Assembly (NCBI GenBank): GCA_964635975.1
Contig: CAZWPO010000032.1
Coordinates: 1-24,102 of the forward strand
Reading direction: 5' to 3'
From: UBA5314 sp964635975
Lineage (GTDB): Bacteria > Bacillota > Syntrophomonadia > Syntrophomonadales > Syntrophomonadaceae
Length of the DNA stretch: 24,102 nt
This document shows, one piece after another, positions 7,742-16,343 of this stretch. Both the position numbers and the translations under genes were made by a program. Under the pieces are notes generated by a model. It saw nothing but the letters and a program-made list of their open reading frames with translations, did no database searches and was not told the origin of the DNA. The stretch's first letter is position 1; every line of letters begins with the position of its first letter.

Positions 7742-9078
7742 CGCTTAATCATTCCCTTCGATCTTTTGTTTATAGCGGCGAATATGAAATATTCAGCAAG
7801 ATTCCGGGTATGAATTGCTCTGATAAAATCCTCATCGAAACTGGCTGGTTTTGAATTTACTTCAATAAGCCATAGCTTACCTCTTTGGTCTACTCCAATA
7901 TCCATGGACAGTATTGCGAGCTGAATGTTTAGGCTGCTTTCCAAAATAGCTGGGACCTCGCTGACAATCTGAAGTAGTTGATCGTCTATATGTTCCTTAA
8001 ATCCAGCCATGTGCCCGAATACCTCTTGAATTACCGTTTCGTAAGCTTTTGCTGAACCGCCATTGGGAATGTGGGTAACAATACGATTAGGCCCGGCAAC
8101 CCGAACACCTGCCCCGGTTAGCACCCACTTGCCTTTACCATTTTTTTGTGCTTGAACGCGCAGATCAAAAACCCTTCCGCGATAGGATGCCAGTGGGATC
8201 GCTTTTTGAACCAGGTAATTGCCTGATTTCAAACCGGCTTGTTTCAAATTCGTATAAATATTTGATATATTCTTTCTTCTTAGCGAATGAATGCTGGCTG
8301 CGTGGTGTATTGAATACTCGTCTCTCTGTCCCCTGCTGAGCTTTAATATTCCTTTACCGCGAGAATTAGCGATGGGTTTAATATATACAGAATTATATTT
8401 ACCAAGTAAAACCTTCAAATTTTTGTTAGTTAGTTGCGCTGTTTCCGGAATCCATAATTGGCTTGTCGTATTTTCTCTAAGTACTCTATAAACTTCAAGT
8501 TTGTTTAGAAATCGGGTATTGAATAAGTAGATATCGGAATCGTTATCAAACCGTGTCAGAATCCTTTTTACGTCACTTCTATTTTCTATTACCCGGTATC
8601 TGATCCGATTGTAGACGATATCTGGAATGGGAAATAAGCTCGAATAAAAGCCTCCTCTGCTGTCTATGGAGTAACCCTTTATGGTATTTGACTTGAACCT
8701 TACTCCATCGGGATAGAACTCGAAGAGGAATACCCCCCTGGATTTGCATGCCTCGAATAGTTCTCTAAACAAACGTGCATTTTTACCAGTTGGAAATGGT
8801 TTTTCATGATCGCTACTAGTAATAATTCCAACCACCGGACCGACCCTGAAGCTTCCATCGTTTTGTTTAAAAAGGCCATAGCTGCCCAGCGGTAAGCATA
8901 AGTTTGCGGCTAAACTTCTATTTAGGGTGACATTTCTACAATTTTCATGTCCTTCATGGTAAATAAATGCCGGTGCGGATTTTTTTCCGGCCCAAACGAG
9001 AGTCTCCAGGCCCTTGGCCTTTTTGCTTTGAGTTCTTTGAAGCGTAAGGAATGGATGAACGGGAGGATCCTGCTGCAT
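7732..9078 (-). CDS. YheC/YheD-family endospore coat-associated ATP-grasp protein (copy 1)
   Basis: This 448-residue protein follows the YheC/YheD pattern. An N-terminal beta-rich domain ends in GPVVGIIT (80-87), then come PIPDIVYNRI (150-159) and FNTRFLNKLEVYRVL, and an ATP-grasp domain with YIKP (232-235), a glycine-rich SRGKGI, FDLR (304-307), GGSA (340-343), MDIGVD and the metal-binding EVNSKP (406-411). The catalytic motifs look intact, so it should activate a carboxylate and form a peptide-like bond. In Bacillus the homologues are spore-coat associated. AAGGAG lies eight bases before ATG 9078. It overlaps the amidoligase gene downstream and follows ychF by 104 bases. Confidence 0.9.
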   Translation of the reverse strand: MQQDPPVHPFLTLQRTQSKKAKGLETLVWAGKKSAPAFIYHEGHENCRNVTLNRSLAANLCLPLGSYGLFKQNDGSFRVGPVVGIITSSDHEKPFPTGKNARLFRELFEACKSRGVFLFEFYPDGVRFKSNTIKGYSIDSRGGFYSSLFPIPDIVYNRIRYRVIENRSDVKRILTRFDNDSDIYLFNTRFLNKLEVYRVLRENTTSQLWIPETAQLTNKNLKVLLGKYNSVYIKPIANSRGKGILKLSRGQRDEYSIHHAASIHSLRRKNISNIYTNLKQAGLKSGNYLVQKAIPLASYRGRVFDLRVQAQKNGKGKWVLTGAGVRVAGPNRIVTHIPNGGSAKAYETVIQEVFGHMAGFKEHIDDQLLQIVSEVPAILESSLNIQLAILSMDIGVDQRGKLWLIEVNSKPASFDEDFIRAIHTRNLAEYFIFAAINKRSKGMIKRWN

Positions 9079-9182
9079 AGGGGACTCCTTGCTGTTGTTT
9101 TTTTACTGCATAATATGAGTATGTTCAGCAGTAGGTGCAGGCTGGAAAAACAAAGCTATTTCATTTTTGTCAGTTTGCTCAT

Positions 9183-10247
9183 CTATACATTAAAGCGAAA
9201 ATGGACTATATCGCCATCTTTTACCCGGTATTCTTTGCCCTCCAGACGAAGCAAGCCTTTCTCTTTTAATCCCTGGATACTGCCCGTCTCTCTGAAATCA
9301 TCATAGGCAAAAACCTCGGCACGTATAAAACCTCGCTCAATGTCAGAATGTATTTTCCCCGCAGCTTTCCGAGCGTTAGTACCATCCTCAATGGTCCAGG
9401 CTTTGACTTCATCTTCTCCAACAGTGAAAAATGAAATAAGACCCAGGAGGCTATACATACTGCGAGCAATCTTTACAATCCCGGCCTCTTGAATATTTAG
9501 ATCTTCCATAAACATCAATTTATCATCTCCGGTCAACTGGTTTATTTCCATTTCAATATTTGCGGATACTTCAGCTAAAGGGATGCATAATTGATTCGTG
9601 TAGTCGATGAGGTTGTCCCTTCCCGGATAATCTGGGGCACCTATCTGCTCTTCGGCCAGATTGACGCATATAAACATTGGTTTATTAGTTAAAAATTGAT
9701 AATTGTTGAGTAACACAAGTGATTGTTCGTCTAATGTTGAGATGTTGATTGGACGACCATTTTCCAGGTCTTCTTTAAGTTTATTCAGCACTTCCAGCTC
9801 GTTTAGCATTTGATTTTTCTTTTTGTTGCTGTTGATTCTTTCTATTCTTTTCTCCACTAGATCCAGATCAGCCATAATAAGTTCATAGTGAATAGCATCT
9901 ATCTCTTTTGCAGGATTAATCTCTTCAATTACACTAGGAATACTTTCGTCTTCAAAAGCTCTAACCACCAAAAGTAGAGCATCCGCTTTGCGAACAACAT
10001 CTAAAAAATTAGCTGCTGCTTTCTCAGAACCAGGAACAAGCCCAGGTACATCTATCACCTCAAGTTGAGCATAAGTTGTTTTTTTGGGTTTATAAATCGT
10101 TGAAAGATAATCTATCCTTTGATCAGGAATTCGTGCCATGCCAGTATTGATTTTACCAGCGGCCATTTCCTTTACGCGGGTTTCCGTCAATAGCTCATAA
10201 ATAGTGGTTTTTCCTACTTGAGGCAGACCTATGATCCCTAACTGCAT
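9183..10247 (-). CDS. ychF: YchF/OLA1-family nucleotide-binding P-loop protein
   Basis: The 354-residue product has a P-loop GLPQVGKTT (7-15), a switch/G3 DVPGL (66-70), the altered G4 (VNLAEEQ in place of NKxD) that goes with ATP preference in this family, a coiled-coil insert at about 125-170 (KKKNQMLNELEVLNKLKEDL) and a C-terminal TGS domain ending VHFRFNV. YchF binds ribosomes and is linked to stress and redox responses. Length is close to the usual 360-366. An AGGAAGG-type site precedes the ATG. It is transcribed ahead of the YheC/YheD and amidoligase pair, although the 104-base gap leaves shared transcription open. A terminator separates it from the membrane protein upstream. Confidence 0.92.
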   Translation of the reverse strand: MQLGIIGLPQVGKTTIYELLTETRVKEMAAGKINTGMARIPDQRIDYLSTIYKPKKTTYAQLEVIDVPGLVPGSEKAAANFLDVVRKADALLLVVRAFEDESIPSVIEEINPAKEIDAIHYELIMADLDLVEKRIERINSNKKKNQMLNELEVLNKLKEDLENGRPINISTLDEQSLVLLNNYQFLTNKPMFICVNLAEEQIGAPDYPGRDNLIDYTNQLCIPLAEVSANIEMEINQLTGDDKLMFMEDLNIQEAGIVKIARSMYSLLGLISFFTVGEDEVKAWTIEDGTNARKAAGKIHSDIERGFIRAEVFAYDDFRETGSIQGLKEKGLLRLEGKEYRVKDGDIVHFRFNV

Positions 10248-10326
10248 AATATCCTTCCTCTCTCATGCCACGGTAGATAAATGATATGTTTACATAATAT
10301 ATATTATTGTATATTGATCGGGTTTC

Positions 10327-10362
10327 AGAAAAAAGCGGCAGGAGCCATCACCCCCGACCGCT
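10327..10362 (-). terminator. Rho-independent terminator after the PH-like membrane protein
   Basis: On the minus strand AGCGG and CCGCT close a stem with further wobble pairs inside (GGGG with CTCC), followed at once by six T. It begins ten bases after the stop of the gene at 10372. Confidence 0.75.
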
Positions 10363-10371
10363 AGAATACTG

Positions 10372-11202
10372 CTATTTCAAGGTTATGCTGGAAAGAGACA
10401 ATATTAAGAAAATACCAGTTACACCAATCCCTAATACCAGCAAAAAGTATCCTCCGCTGGGGCTGAATTGGTATAAACGGTTTGCGTTGCCCAGGTTAAA
10501 AAAGAATAAAGCAACCGCAAGAACCAGGAGCAGTACAATGAACCGCTCTGCTCCAGAACCCGGAAAGCAAACCGCCAGGTATATTGCGTAAACAGCCAGG
10601 AAGAAAATATTTATAGTGAGCAAGAGTTTATAAAAGCGATCCTTACCCGAAGGAATACCGATTATTTCCTCTGGCATCTTGTCCATATCTATTAGCTCGA
10701 TCTCCTTTTCACAGCGCCTTGCAATTTCCTTTATCATATCCGGATCTTCCGGGGTCAAGCCAAAAAATCCTTTGCTGCTCTTGATGTAGACAAAACCCTG
10801 CTTATGTTTTGTCCCGTACATACGAACTGGTCCGACTCCTTTCACCTGGTAAAGACCGGCGATATATCCAGGCCAACTAGCCCCTAATATCGAGTACATA
10901 TTGCTTTCGCCCCTGATATCTTTAATCTCATTTATTGTCTCCCAGGGGATGCGTGAACTGCTCAGACCCCAATTTACGATAAGGTGTTTATCATCGATCT
11001 CATAGCTGAGATTGAATGCCCCTACCAGCATATAGACGAAACCGCCCAATACCAGATATATTGGTATATAAAGCATTATTTTTAGCGTTTGATCTTCTGG
11101 CCCCAGCGAATATCCTATTCCCCAAATTAGAAATCCAAAAATGAGCAGTCCCCAAAATAGTCCACTCCATGCCGCCTTTGATTTTTTCGCCCGGTATTCC
11201 AT
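10372..11202 (-). CDS. Membrane protein with a bacterial PH-like domain
   Basis: The 276-residue protein has two N-terminal membrane helices (about 12-32 and 42-64), a cytoplasmic beta-rich section (67-165) and three likely helices at the end (190-212, 220-238, 251-273). The middle section reads like the bPH_5 type of bacterial PH domain: YEIDDKHLIVNWGLSSSRIPWETINEI, followed by a strand-rich part with FVYIKSSKGFFGLTPEDPDMI. Such proteins are widespread and uncharacterised; lipid or envelope sensing is assumed. GGAGGGG is eight bases upstream of the ATG. It is followed by its own terminator, so it is probably a single-gene unit or the last gene of one. Domain assignment is by pattern, without a search. 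Confidence 0.75.
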   Translation of the reverse strand: MEYRAKKSKAAWSGLFWGLLIFGFLIWGIGYSLGPEDQTLKIMLYIPIYLVLGGFVYMLVGAFNLSYEIDDKHLIVNWGLSSSRIPWETINEIKDIRGESNMYSILGASWPGYIAGLYQVKGVGPVRMYGTKHKQGFVYIKSSKGFFGLTPEDPDMIKEIARRCEKEIELIDMDKMPEEIIGIPSGKDRFYKLLLTINIFFLAVYAIYLAVCFPGSGAERFIVLLLVLAVALFFFNLGNANRLYQFSPSGGYFLLVLGIGVTGIFLILSLSSITLK

Positions 11203-11258
11203 GAGCTACCCCTCCGATGATCATTTTGTCTTATATATGTTATTTTTTAATATTCTAT

Positions 11259-12110
11259 TTAGGTATTATAATCATAAAATCCTTTTCCGCTTTTCCTACC
11301 AAGATGCCCGGATCGAACCAGGGAGGTCAGATACATGGGAGGCCTGTATTTCGGATCTCTAAATTCTTCGTAAAACGACACTACCACCTCATGCAGGTTA
11401 TCCAGACCCATCGCATCTGCAATCTCCAGAGGGCCCTGAGCTATCCCCAGTCCATCTCGAATACAACGGTCGATATCTTCTTTACTGGCAATTCCTTCAC
11501 TCAGCAGAAAAATTGCTTCATTTAAGAATGGAACCAGGATTCGATTCATGATAAAACCTGGACTCTCTCGCTCCACTACTACATGCGTCTTCTTGATGGC
11601 TGTCGCGAATTGTTTTGCAATATCCAGGGTTGAATTTGATGTATGAAGTCCTCGGATTAGCTCGACAGGTTTAGTTAATGGCACTGGATTATGAAAATGC
11701 ATCCCAAGAACCTGTTCACTTCTTCTGGTAGCTGCGGCAATCTCATTAATTGATAATGAAGAGGTATTGGTGGCAAGTATCGCATGGGGCAGGCATATGC
11801 TATCAAGCTCAGCAAAAATCTGTTTTTTTACAGCCATGTTTTCAACAACCGATTCTATTACCAGGTCGGCATCACGTACGCTGTTCAGATCGGTGGTTCC
11901 ATGAATACGTCCTAATATCTGAGCCTTTTCTTCAATCGCTATTAGCTCAGCTGCTATAGCCCGATCTAAATTCCTCTCAATAAGGCTCAGGGCATCTTTG
12001 ACAAGGGCGGTTTGAAGATCCCTTAAAATGACCAAAAATCCACCCTGAGCAGTAACCTGTGCAATACCGGCCCCCATCTTTCCGGCGCCCAGAACCGCAA
12101 TTTTTTTCAC
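11259..12110 (-). CDS. hbd: 3-hydroxybutyryl-CoA dehydrogenase
   Basis: A Rossmann NAD site (GAGKMGAGIAQ) opens the protein. The short-chain 3-hydroxyacyl-CoA dehydrogenase marks follow: VIESVVENMAVK, ATNTSSLSI, the catalytic histidine in MHFHNPVP, ESPGFIMNRI, and the C-terminal GPLEIADAMGLD and GHLGRKSGKGFYDY. An ATG at 12119 is only two bases from the GGAGG site, whereas GTG 12110 is about nine bases from GGAGGAG and yields MKKIAVLGAG, the usual start of the family; I chose the GTG (283 aa). The position after the catalytic His-Phe is His where Phe is usual (HFFNP). The enzyme interconverts acetoacetyl-CoA and 3-hydroxybutyryl-CoA in butyrate metabolism. No thiolase, crotonase or acyl-CoA dehydrogenase gene is adjacent; it lies 32 bases after the phosphofructokinase gene. 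Confidence 0.92.
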   Translation of the reverse strand: MKKIAVLGAGKMGAGIAQVTAQGGFLVILRDLQTALVKDALSLIERNLDRAIAAELIAIEEKAQILGRIHGTTDLNSVRDADLVIESVVENMAVKKQIFAELDSICLPHAILATNTSSLSINEIAAATRRSEQVLGMHFHNPVPLTKPVELIRGLHTSNSTLDIAKQFATAIKKTHVVVERESPGFIMNRILVPFLNEAIFLLSEGIASKEDIDRCIRDGLGIAQGPLEIADAMGLDNLHEVVVSFYEEFRDPKYRPPMYLTSLVRSGHLGRKSGKGFYDYNT

Positions 12111-12151
12111 CCTCTTCATCTCCTCCGATAATTTTGTGTACTTTTTTGTGA

Positions 12152-13249
12152 CTATTTATCTCCAAAACTGATTCCCACAGAACGGGCAGCATCTACCATA
12201 GGATGCTTTGGTGCTACTTTCCGAATATCCTTAATAGCCTCCTCGATCGGAACAGTAGTAATAGCGGAACCCTGCAGACTAACCATCGTTCCTGATTTTC
12301 CTTCCATAAGAGCATGCACCGCCGCTACTCCATAGCGAGTTCCCAATATGCGATCATATGGAATTGGAGGTCCGCCTCTCTGAAGATGTCCGAGAACAGT
12401 TACTCTTATTTCTATGTCCTTTAGCCGGCCGGCTATTTCTTCGGCAACCTTTTGCCCGATACCTCCCAAGCGTATCGGATCGTGGCTGGTAGGGACCAGA
12501 TTCTGAACAACCATTTCGCCGTTTTCGGGAAATGCACCTTCAGCTACAACTATAATGCTAAACTTTTTACCCTGGCGATATCGCTGTGAGATTTTATTGA
12601 TGATCGATTCGATTCGATAAGGAATCTCAGGAATTAGAATAACATCGGCACTTCCGGATATACCAGCGCTTAACGCAATCCACCCGGCATATCGGCCCAT
12701 CACTTCCAGTATCATGACCCGGTGATGTGACTCTGCCGTAGTATGCAGCTTATCCAGAGCTTCCGAAGCTGTGTTTACAGCAGTGTTAAAACCAAAAGTA
12801 ACGTCCGTACCCATTAAATCGTTATCGATAGTCTTCGGGACTCCTACGATCTTGACTCCTTTTTGACAAAACTGCTGGGCAATATGCAGGCTTCCGTCTC
12901 CCCCAATTACCAGCAGACCATCAAGGCCCAGGTTGGCCAAATTGTTTATCGCCCGATCTGACTCATCAACAGGTTCCTGGCCAGTCCTGCCGCCAGCAAA
13001 AAAGCTAAACGGATTGTCACGGTTGGTAGTTCCCAGGATAGTCCCACCAGTATGAGCTATACCAGATACTGTTTTTAAGTCCAGTGTAATGTAGTTATTT
13101 TCCACCAACCCTCGAAATCCATCTAAAAAACCTATAACATCAAGATTATAATCAATTATCGCGGTTTTAGTCACTGCTCGAATGACCGAGTTTAAACCCG
13201 GGCAATCTCCCCCTCCGGTGAGAACGCCTATATGCTTAATACTGTCCAT
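12152..13249 (-). CDS. pfkA: 6-phosphofructokinase, group III type with Gly/Lys signature
   Basis: The 365-residue enzyme phosphorylates fructose 6-phosphate. It shows TGGGDCPGLN (11-20), GGDGS (116-120), PKTIDND (138-144), MGRYAGWIAL, AEGAFPE and LGHLQRGG. In phosphofructokinases the residue in the GGDGS position and the one before TIDND decide the phosphoryl donor. Gly with Gly is classic ATP-PFK, and Asp with Lys is PPi-PFK. Here Gly119 goes with Lys139, the mixed combination known from group III enzymes, where Gly at the first site goes with ATP use. ATP dependence is therefore likely but not certain. The longer form (365 versus about 320) also fits group III. It starts the probable pfkA-hbd unit; a strong hairpin lies in its leader. 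Confidence 0.92.
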   Translation of the reverse strand: MDSIKHIGVLTGGGDCPGLNSVIRAVTKTAIIDYNLDVIGFLDGFRGLVENNYITLDLKTVSGIAHTGGTILGTTNRDNPFSFFAGGRTGQEPVDESDRAINNLANLGLDGLLVIGGDGSLHIAQQFCQKGVKIVGVPKTIDNDLMGTDVTFGFNTAVNTASEALDKLHTTAESHHRVMILEVMGRYAGWIALSAGISGSADVILIPEIPYRIESIINKISQRYRQGKKFSIIVVAEGAFPENGEMVVQNLVPTSHDPIRLGGIGQKVAEEIAGRLKDIEIRVTVLGHLQRGGPPIPYDRILGTRYGVAAVHALMEGKSGTMVSLQGSAITTVPIEEAIKDIRKVAPKHPMVDAARSVGISFGDK

Positions 13250-13288
13250 ATAATCCCTCCTGCTTAAATCTTGGTATTTGAAACAATA

Positions 13289-13306
13289 GGGTGGGAAGAC
13301 CCACCC
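13289..13306. other. Perfect GC-rich hairpin in the pfkA leader
   Basis: GGGTGGG and CCCACCC form a perfect 7-bp stem around a four-base loop, 40 bases upstream of the phosphofructokinase start. A second GGTGGG (minus strand, at 13315-13320) just 5' of it could pair with the same CCCACC, so two exclusive folds are possible. No T-run follows, so a simple terminator of htrA is less likely. Confidence 0.45.
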
Positions 13307-13492
13307 TTAGTTTGCCCACCAGGGAGATAAGCGGCAGTCCGATCATCGGCGCCATCAGATTCGTCAATCAGCTGCTACAGAAGCTGCTGACCTCATGTAT
13401 TGCTATTTCAAGTAATGTTATTATAAGGCGGCACTGCGCACCCCGCTGCTTATTATACTATTCTTCTTAATGTACATCTTTTCCTGTTCTAA

Positions 13493-14638
13493 TCATGGTT
13501 TTTCTAGCAGGGTAACCTTTATTTCATGCTGGTTCCCAGAACGCAGTATGGTTAACAATACTGTGTCCCCGGCCTTCTTATTAGCCAGGAAGCTTAAAAT
13601 ACTATCGGCAGTTTCAACTTTCTGGCCATCAATGGCTATCACTACATCATACTGCTCGATCCCCGCCTTTTCAGAAGGCCCCCCCGGAATAACGTTTGCT
13701 ACCAGTGCACCAGTAGCAGGGATGCCCAGATATTTGCTTATACTATCATCTACGTTTTGTAGGTAAACCCCCAGATAAGGACGGCTGATCTTGCCTTTAT
13801 CAATCAACTGATTCAATACTTCATTGGCTGTGTTTATGGATATAGCAAATCCGATTCCCTGAGCCGAAGCGCTGACTGCCGTATTGATCCCGATGACTTC
13901 ACCATTTGTGTTCAGGAGCGGCCCTCCACTGTTTCCTGGATTGATGGCTGCATCAGTCTGAATAAGGTTGCGGTATTGACGGTTTTCTATCCTGATTGGA
14001 CGGCTCTTTGCGCTTATTACACCTGCCGTTACGGTGTGATCAAGACCATAGGGATTTCCGATGGCAACTACCCAATCTCCGACTCTAATCTTATTAGAGT
14101 CTCCCAGTTTTAAGGTAGGGAATTGCTCATTAGAATCGATCCTTAAGACGGCCAGGTCCAGGTCGCTGTCCTGCCCGACTACTTTAGCGGTGTACTTTTT
14201 GTTGCCGCTGAAAATAACGGTAATTTCACTAGCATCTTCTATAACGTGCTGGTTGGTCAAAACCAGGCCTTTACTATCTATAACAAAACCAGACCCAAAT
14301 CCACTCTGTACATACTCTTTTGGCCTGAGCATATTGTCCCCAAAAAACTGGCGAAAAAAAGGATCGCTGTAAATAGAATCACTTGAAGATTCTGAAACTA
14401 CTCTGGTTTCAATATTCACTACTGCCGGACTGACTCTCTCAACCATATCAGCAATAGTAGTGGGACCAACAGCTGGTGTATACGACTCTAAAGCTTGTAC
14501 TCCTGGTGGGATTGGGTTCTCATTATGCGATAGATTAACAGTATAGTTATTGCTGAAAACAAGTACACCGATACCCGCTAAGACGACTATAAACGCGGCA
14601 GCAAATGTTTTCAGCCGTCTGGAATTAATCTTTTTCAT
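13493..14638 (-). CDS. HtrA/DegP-family serine protease with one PDZ domain
   Basis: The 381-residue protein is anchored by one N-terminal helix (12-29) and has an S1C trypsin-like domain with the complete triad: H131 in TNQHVIE, D161 in DLDLAVLRID, and S237 in NPGNSGGPL. One PDZ domain follows (about 285-378, RPYLGVYL and GGPSEKAGIEQYDVVIAIDG). It is close to the usual length of the Firmicute HtrA/YkdA/YyxA type and should degrade or refold damaged exported proteins at the outer face of the membrane. An AGGAGG site is spaced eight bases before ATG. It lies between the second YheC/YheD gene and pfkA, with gaps of 136 and 243 bases, so it is probably its own unit. I did not find a convincing CtsR, CssR or sigma-type site in front of it. 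Confidence 0.93.
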   Translation of the reverse strand: MKKINSRRLKTFAAAFIVVLAGIGVLVFSNNYTVNLSHNENPIPPGVQALESYTPAVGPTTIADMVERVSPAVVNIETRVVSESSSDSIYSDPFFRQFFGDNMLRPKEYVQSGFGSGFVIDSKGLVLTNQHVIEDASEITVIFSGNKKYTAKVVGQDSDLDLAVLRIDSNEQFPTLKLGDSNKIRVGDWVVAIGNPYGLDHTVTAGVISAKSRPIRIENRQYRNLIQTDAAINPGNSGGPLLNTNGEVIGINTAVSASAQGIGFAISINTANEVLNQLIDKGKISRPYLGVYLQNVDDSISKYLGIPATGALVANVIPGGPSEKAGIEQYDVVIAIDGQKVETADSILSFLANKKAGDTVLLTILRSGNQHEIKVTLLEKP

Positions 14639-14774
14639 CTTGCTTTCCTCCTAAAGGATTTCTCATGGCTAAACTAATACTAACACTTGGCATGTCCCGC
14701 GAAAAGATGCAATAAATAAGAACCCGAAATATTAGGGCTTTTTAAATTATTTTCTGTCATTATACCCTGTTTGA

Positions 14775-16127
14775 TTATTTTTCTCTACTAAAGCCCGCAA
14801 GATATGCAGCATACTCCAATGGCCTTTTAAAAGCATTTCTCATTATACCCTCGGAGAAATCTGTCTCTGTAGTCTTCCGCGGTTTTGAATTGACCTCAAT
14901 TAACCATACATGGCCGCTTTTATCTATTCCAAGGTCCAGTCCCAATTCCCCGAAAAGCTGCCCACTTCCCTGCTCGATACCCACAGCGATACGCTCGCAC
15001 AGGTCCTTGATCTGGCGATTTTTTTCTTCTATAACTGCCTTTTTTGAATAAAGATAGGAAAATACCTTTCGGCTCGTATATGCAGTTCCTCCTCTTGCCA
15101 TATTGGCAATAGAACTCCCGCCCGGGGCAACTCTGACGAATTTTTTACCTACCTGCCATTCACCGCGGGAATTCTTCTGGTAAATGATCCTTAAATCGAA
15201 GGTCGATCCTTTATAGGTGCTGAGATACAAACCCTGCTGAACTATGTAGGATCTATCCCTTCTGAATTCATTGGTTTTCTTTAGTAGTTCACTTGCGTCA
15301 TCGGCAATGCCGTTTCTTCTCCCCACACCATATGTAGAGTAGCTTAATTGACCGCTCTCATTTGTTTTCACCCGAATTATCCCAAATCCCAAACTACCGT
15401 TTGCCGGTTTTATAAACAGCAGTTGATATTTAGAGAGCATTGTTTCCAGGTTCAACAGATCCAATAGGTGGGTTTCAGGTAGATGGGGTCTAAGATCCGG
15501 ATAGTTATATAACAATTGATATACCTTCCATTTATTCAGGAAAGACGGATTGAAATAATGGAGATTAGGCAGGCTCTTTAAACGGTTTTTACTCCTTTTT
15601 ACTTTTTCTCGCACTTCGCTGTTTCGTGAAGCTATCCGATCGTAAACCACATCAGGAATCGGATAGGTATTTGCTACCCAGTGCCCTCTACCGCTGGATG
15701 ACGGGACATAATTATATCCCCTGACTATTTTACGGTCCCAATTAAGAGAATCTGGCATGAATATAAACGTCTGCCCGGCCATTTTCCTTCCTATTTTACT
15801 GAGCATCATCAGCTCTGCCTGCAGCCCGGTAGGATCATATATCTCCCGGTTAGGCAGACCTGTAGCCAGAACTCCTACTGTCGGGCCCAGATGTAAAGTA
15901 TTTTGCTTTTGATCATATCGGAGCAGCATTCTGCGTTTCTTCTGTATATGCAGCGCTACCCGCAGACTCGGAGAGAGAATATATGATCTGTGTTTTATCT
16001 CTCTTACTTTCGCTTCTGCTTGCAATGTGATGCTTCCGGCTCTTATTAAAATCTGGCAATTATCAAAGATACCTAGTCTAGCCGCTAGCTCCTTCGCCAG
16101 GATAATCTTGCCGTCAATAGCCACCAA
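14775..16127 (-). CDS. YheC/YheD-family endospore coat-associated ATP-grasp protein (copy 2)
   Basis: This 450-residue protein shares the full layout of copy 1: a 60-residue N-terminal beta-rich region (AKELAARLGI), GPTVGVL (81-87), YPIPDVVYDRI (155-165), FNPSFLNKWKVYQLL, and an ATP-grasp domain with FIKP (238-241), FDLR (310-313), GGTAY (346-350), GLDLGID (396-402) and EVNSKPRKTTETDF (from 411). All catalytic motifs look intact. The start is TTG at 16127 with GAGG seven bases upstream. The two copies are clearly divergent, so they are paralogues rather than a recent duplication. It has no amidoligase next to it; its downstream neighbour is the HtrA protease gene. Confidence 0.9.
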   Translation of the reverse strand: MVAIDGKIILAKELAARLGIFDNCQILIRAGSITLQAEAKVREIKHRSYILSPSLRVALHIQKKRRMLLRYDQKQNTLHLGPTVGVLATGLPNREIYDPTGLQAELMMLSKIGRKMAGQTFIFMPDSLNWDRKIVRGYNYVPSSSGRGHWVANTYPIPDVVYDRIASRNSEVREKVKRSKNRLKSLPNLHYFNPSFLNKWKVYQLLYNYPDLRPHLPETHLLDLLNLETMLSKYQLLFIKPANGSLGFGIIRVKTNESGQLSYSTYGVGRRNGIADDASELLKKTNEFRRDRSYIVQQGLYLSTYKGSTFDLRIIYQKNSRGEWQVGKKFVRVAPGGSSIANMARGGTAYTSRKVFSYLYSKKAVIEEKNRQIKDLCERIAVGIEQGSGQLFGELGLDLGIDKSGHVWLIEVNSKPRKTTETDFSEGIMRNAFKRPLEYAAYLAGFSREK

Positions 16128-16343
16128 TCAAATTCCTCGCTTTTCTATGTACTCACCAATGTCCATGGGCAACAGTGAACCCGAGGCCAACGGATCGTAT
16201 TTGACACTACCCTAAAAACTCGACTTTTAGCTGACAGGGGTATAGGTTATAATATGACATGTCGCCGTACTTTGTTATTATTTTTAACAGGGTGCTTATG
16301 TTGAGTCGATTATTGAGGAATTACTGGCGAGGAGGCGGCTTTC

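Noticed and set aside
8947..9306. Plus-strand open frame of 119 codons
   Set aside because: It spans antisense parts of the YheC/YheD and ychF genes and the gap between them; no start signals.
13424..13452. Imperfect GC stem as a terminator of htrA
   Set aside because: The stem needs a bulge and the tail ATAATAACATT is not U-rich; too weak to call.
16248..16253. TATAAT upstream of the DUF523 gene as a promoter
   Set aside because: There is no acceptable -35 at 16-18 bases (the TTGACA at about 16201 is too far away), so it is only a possible -10.
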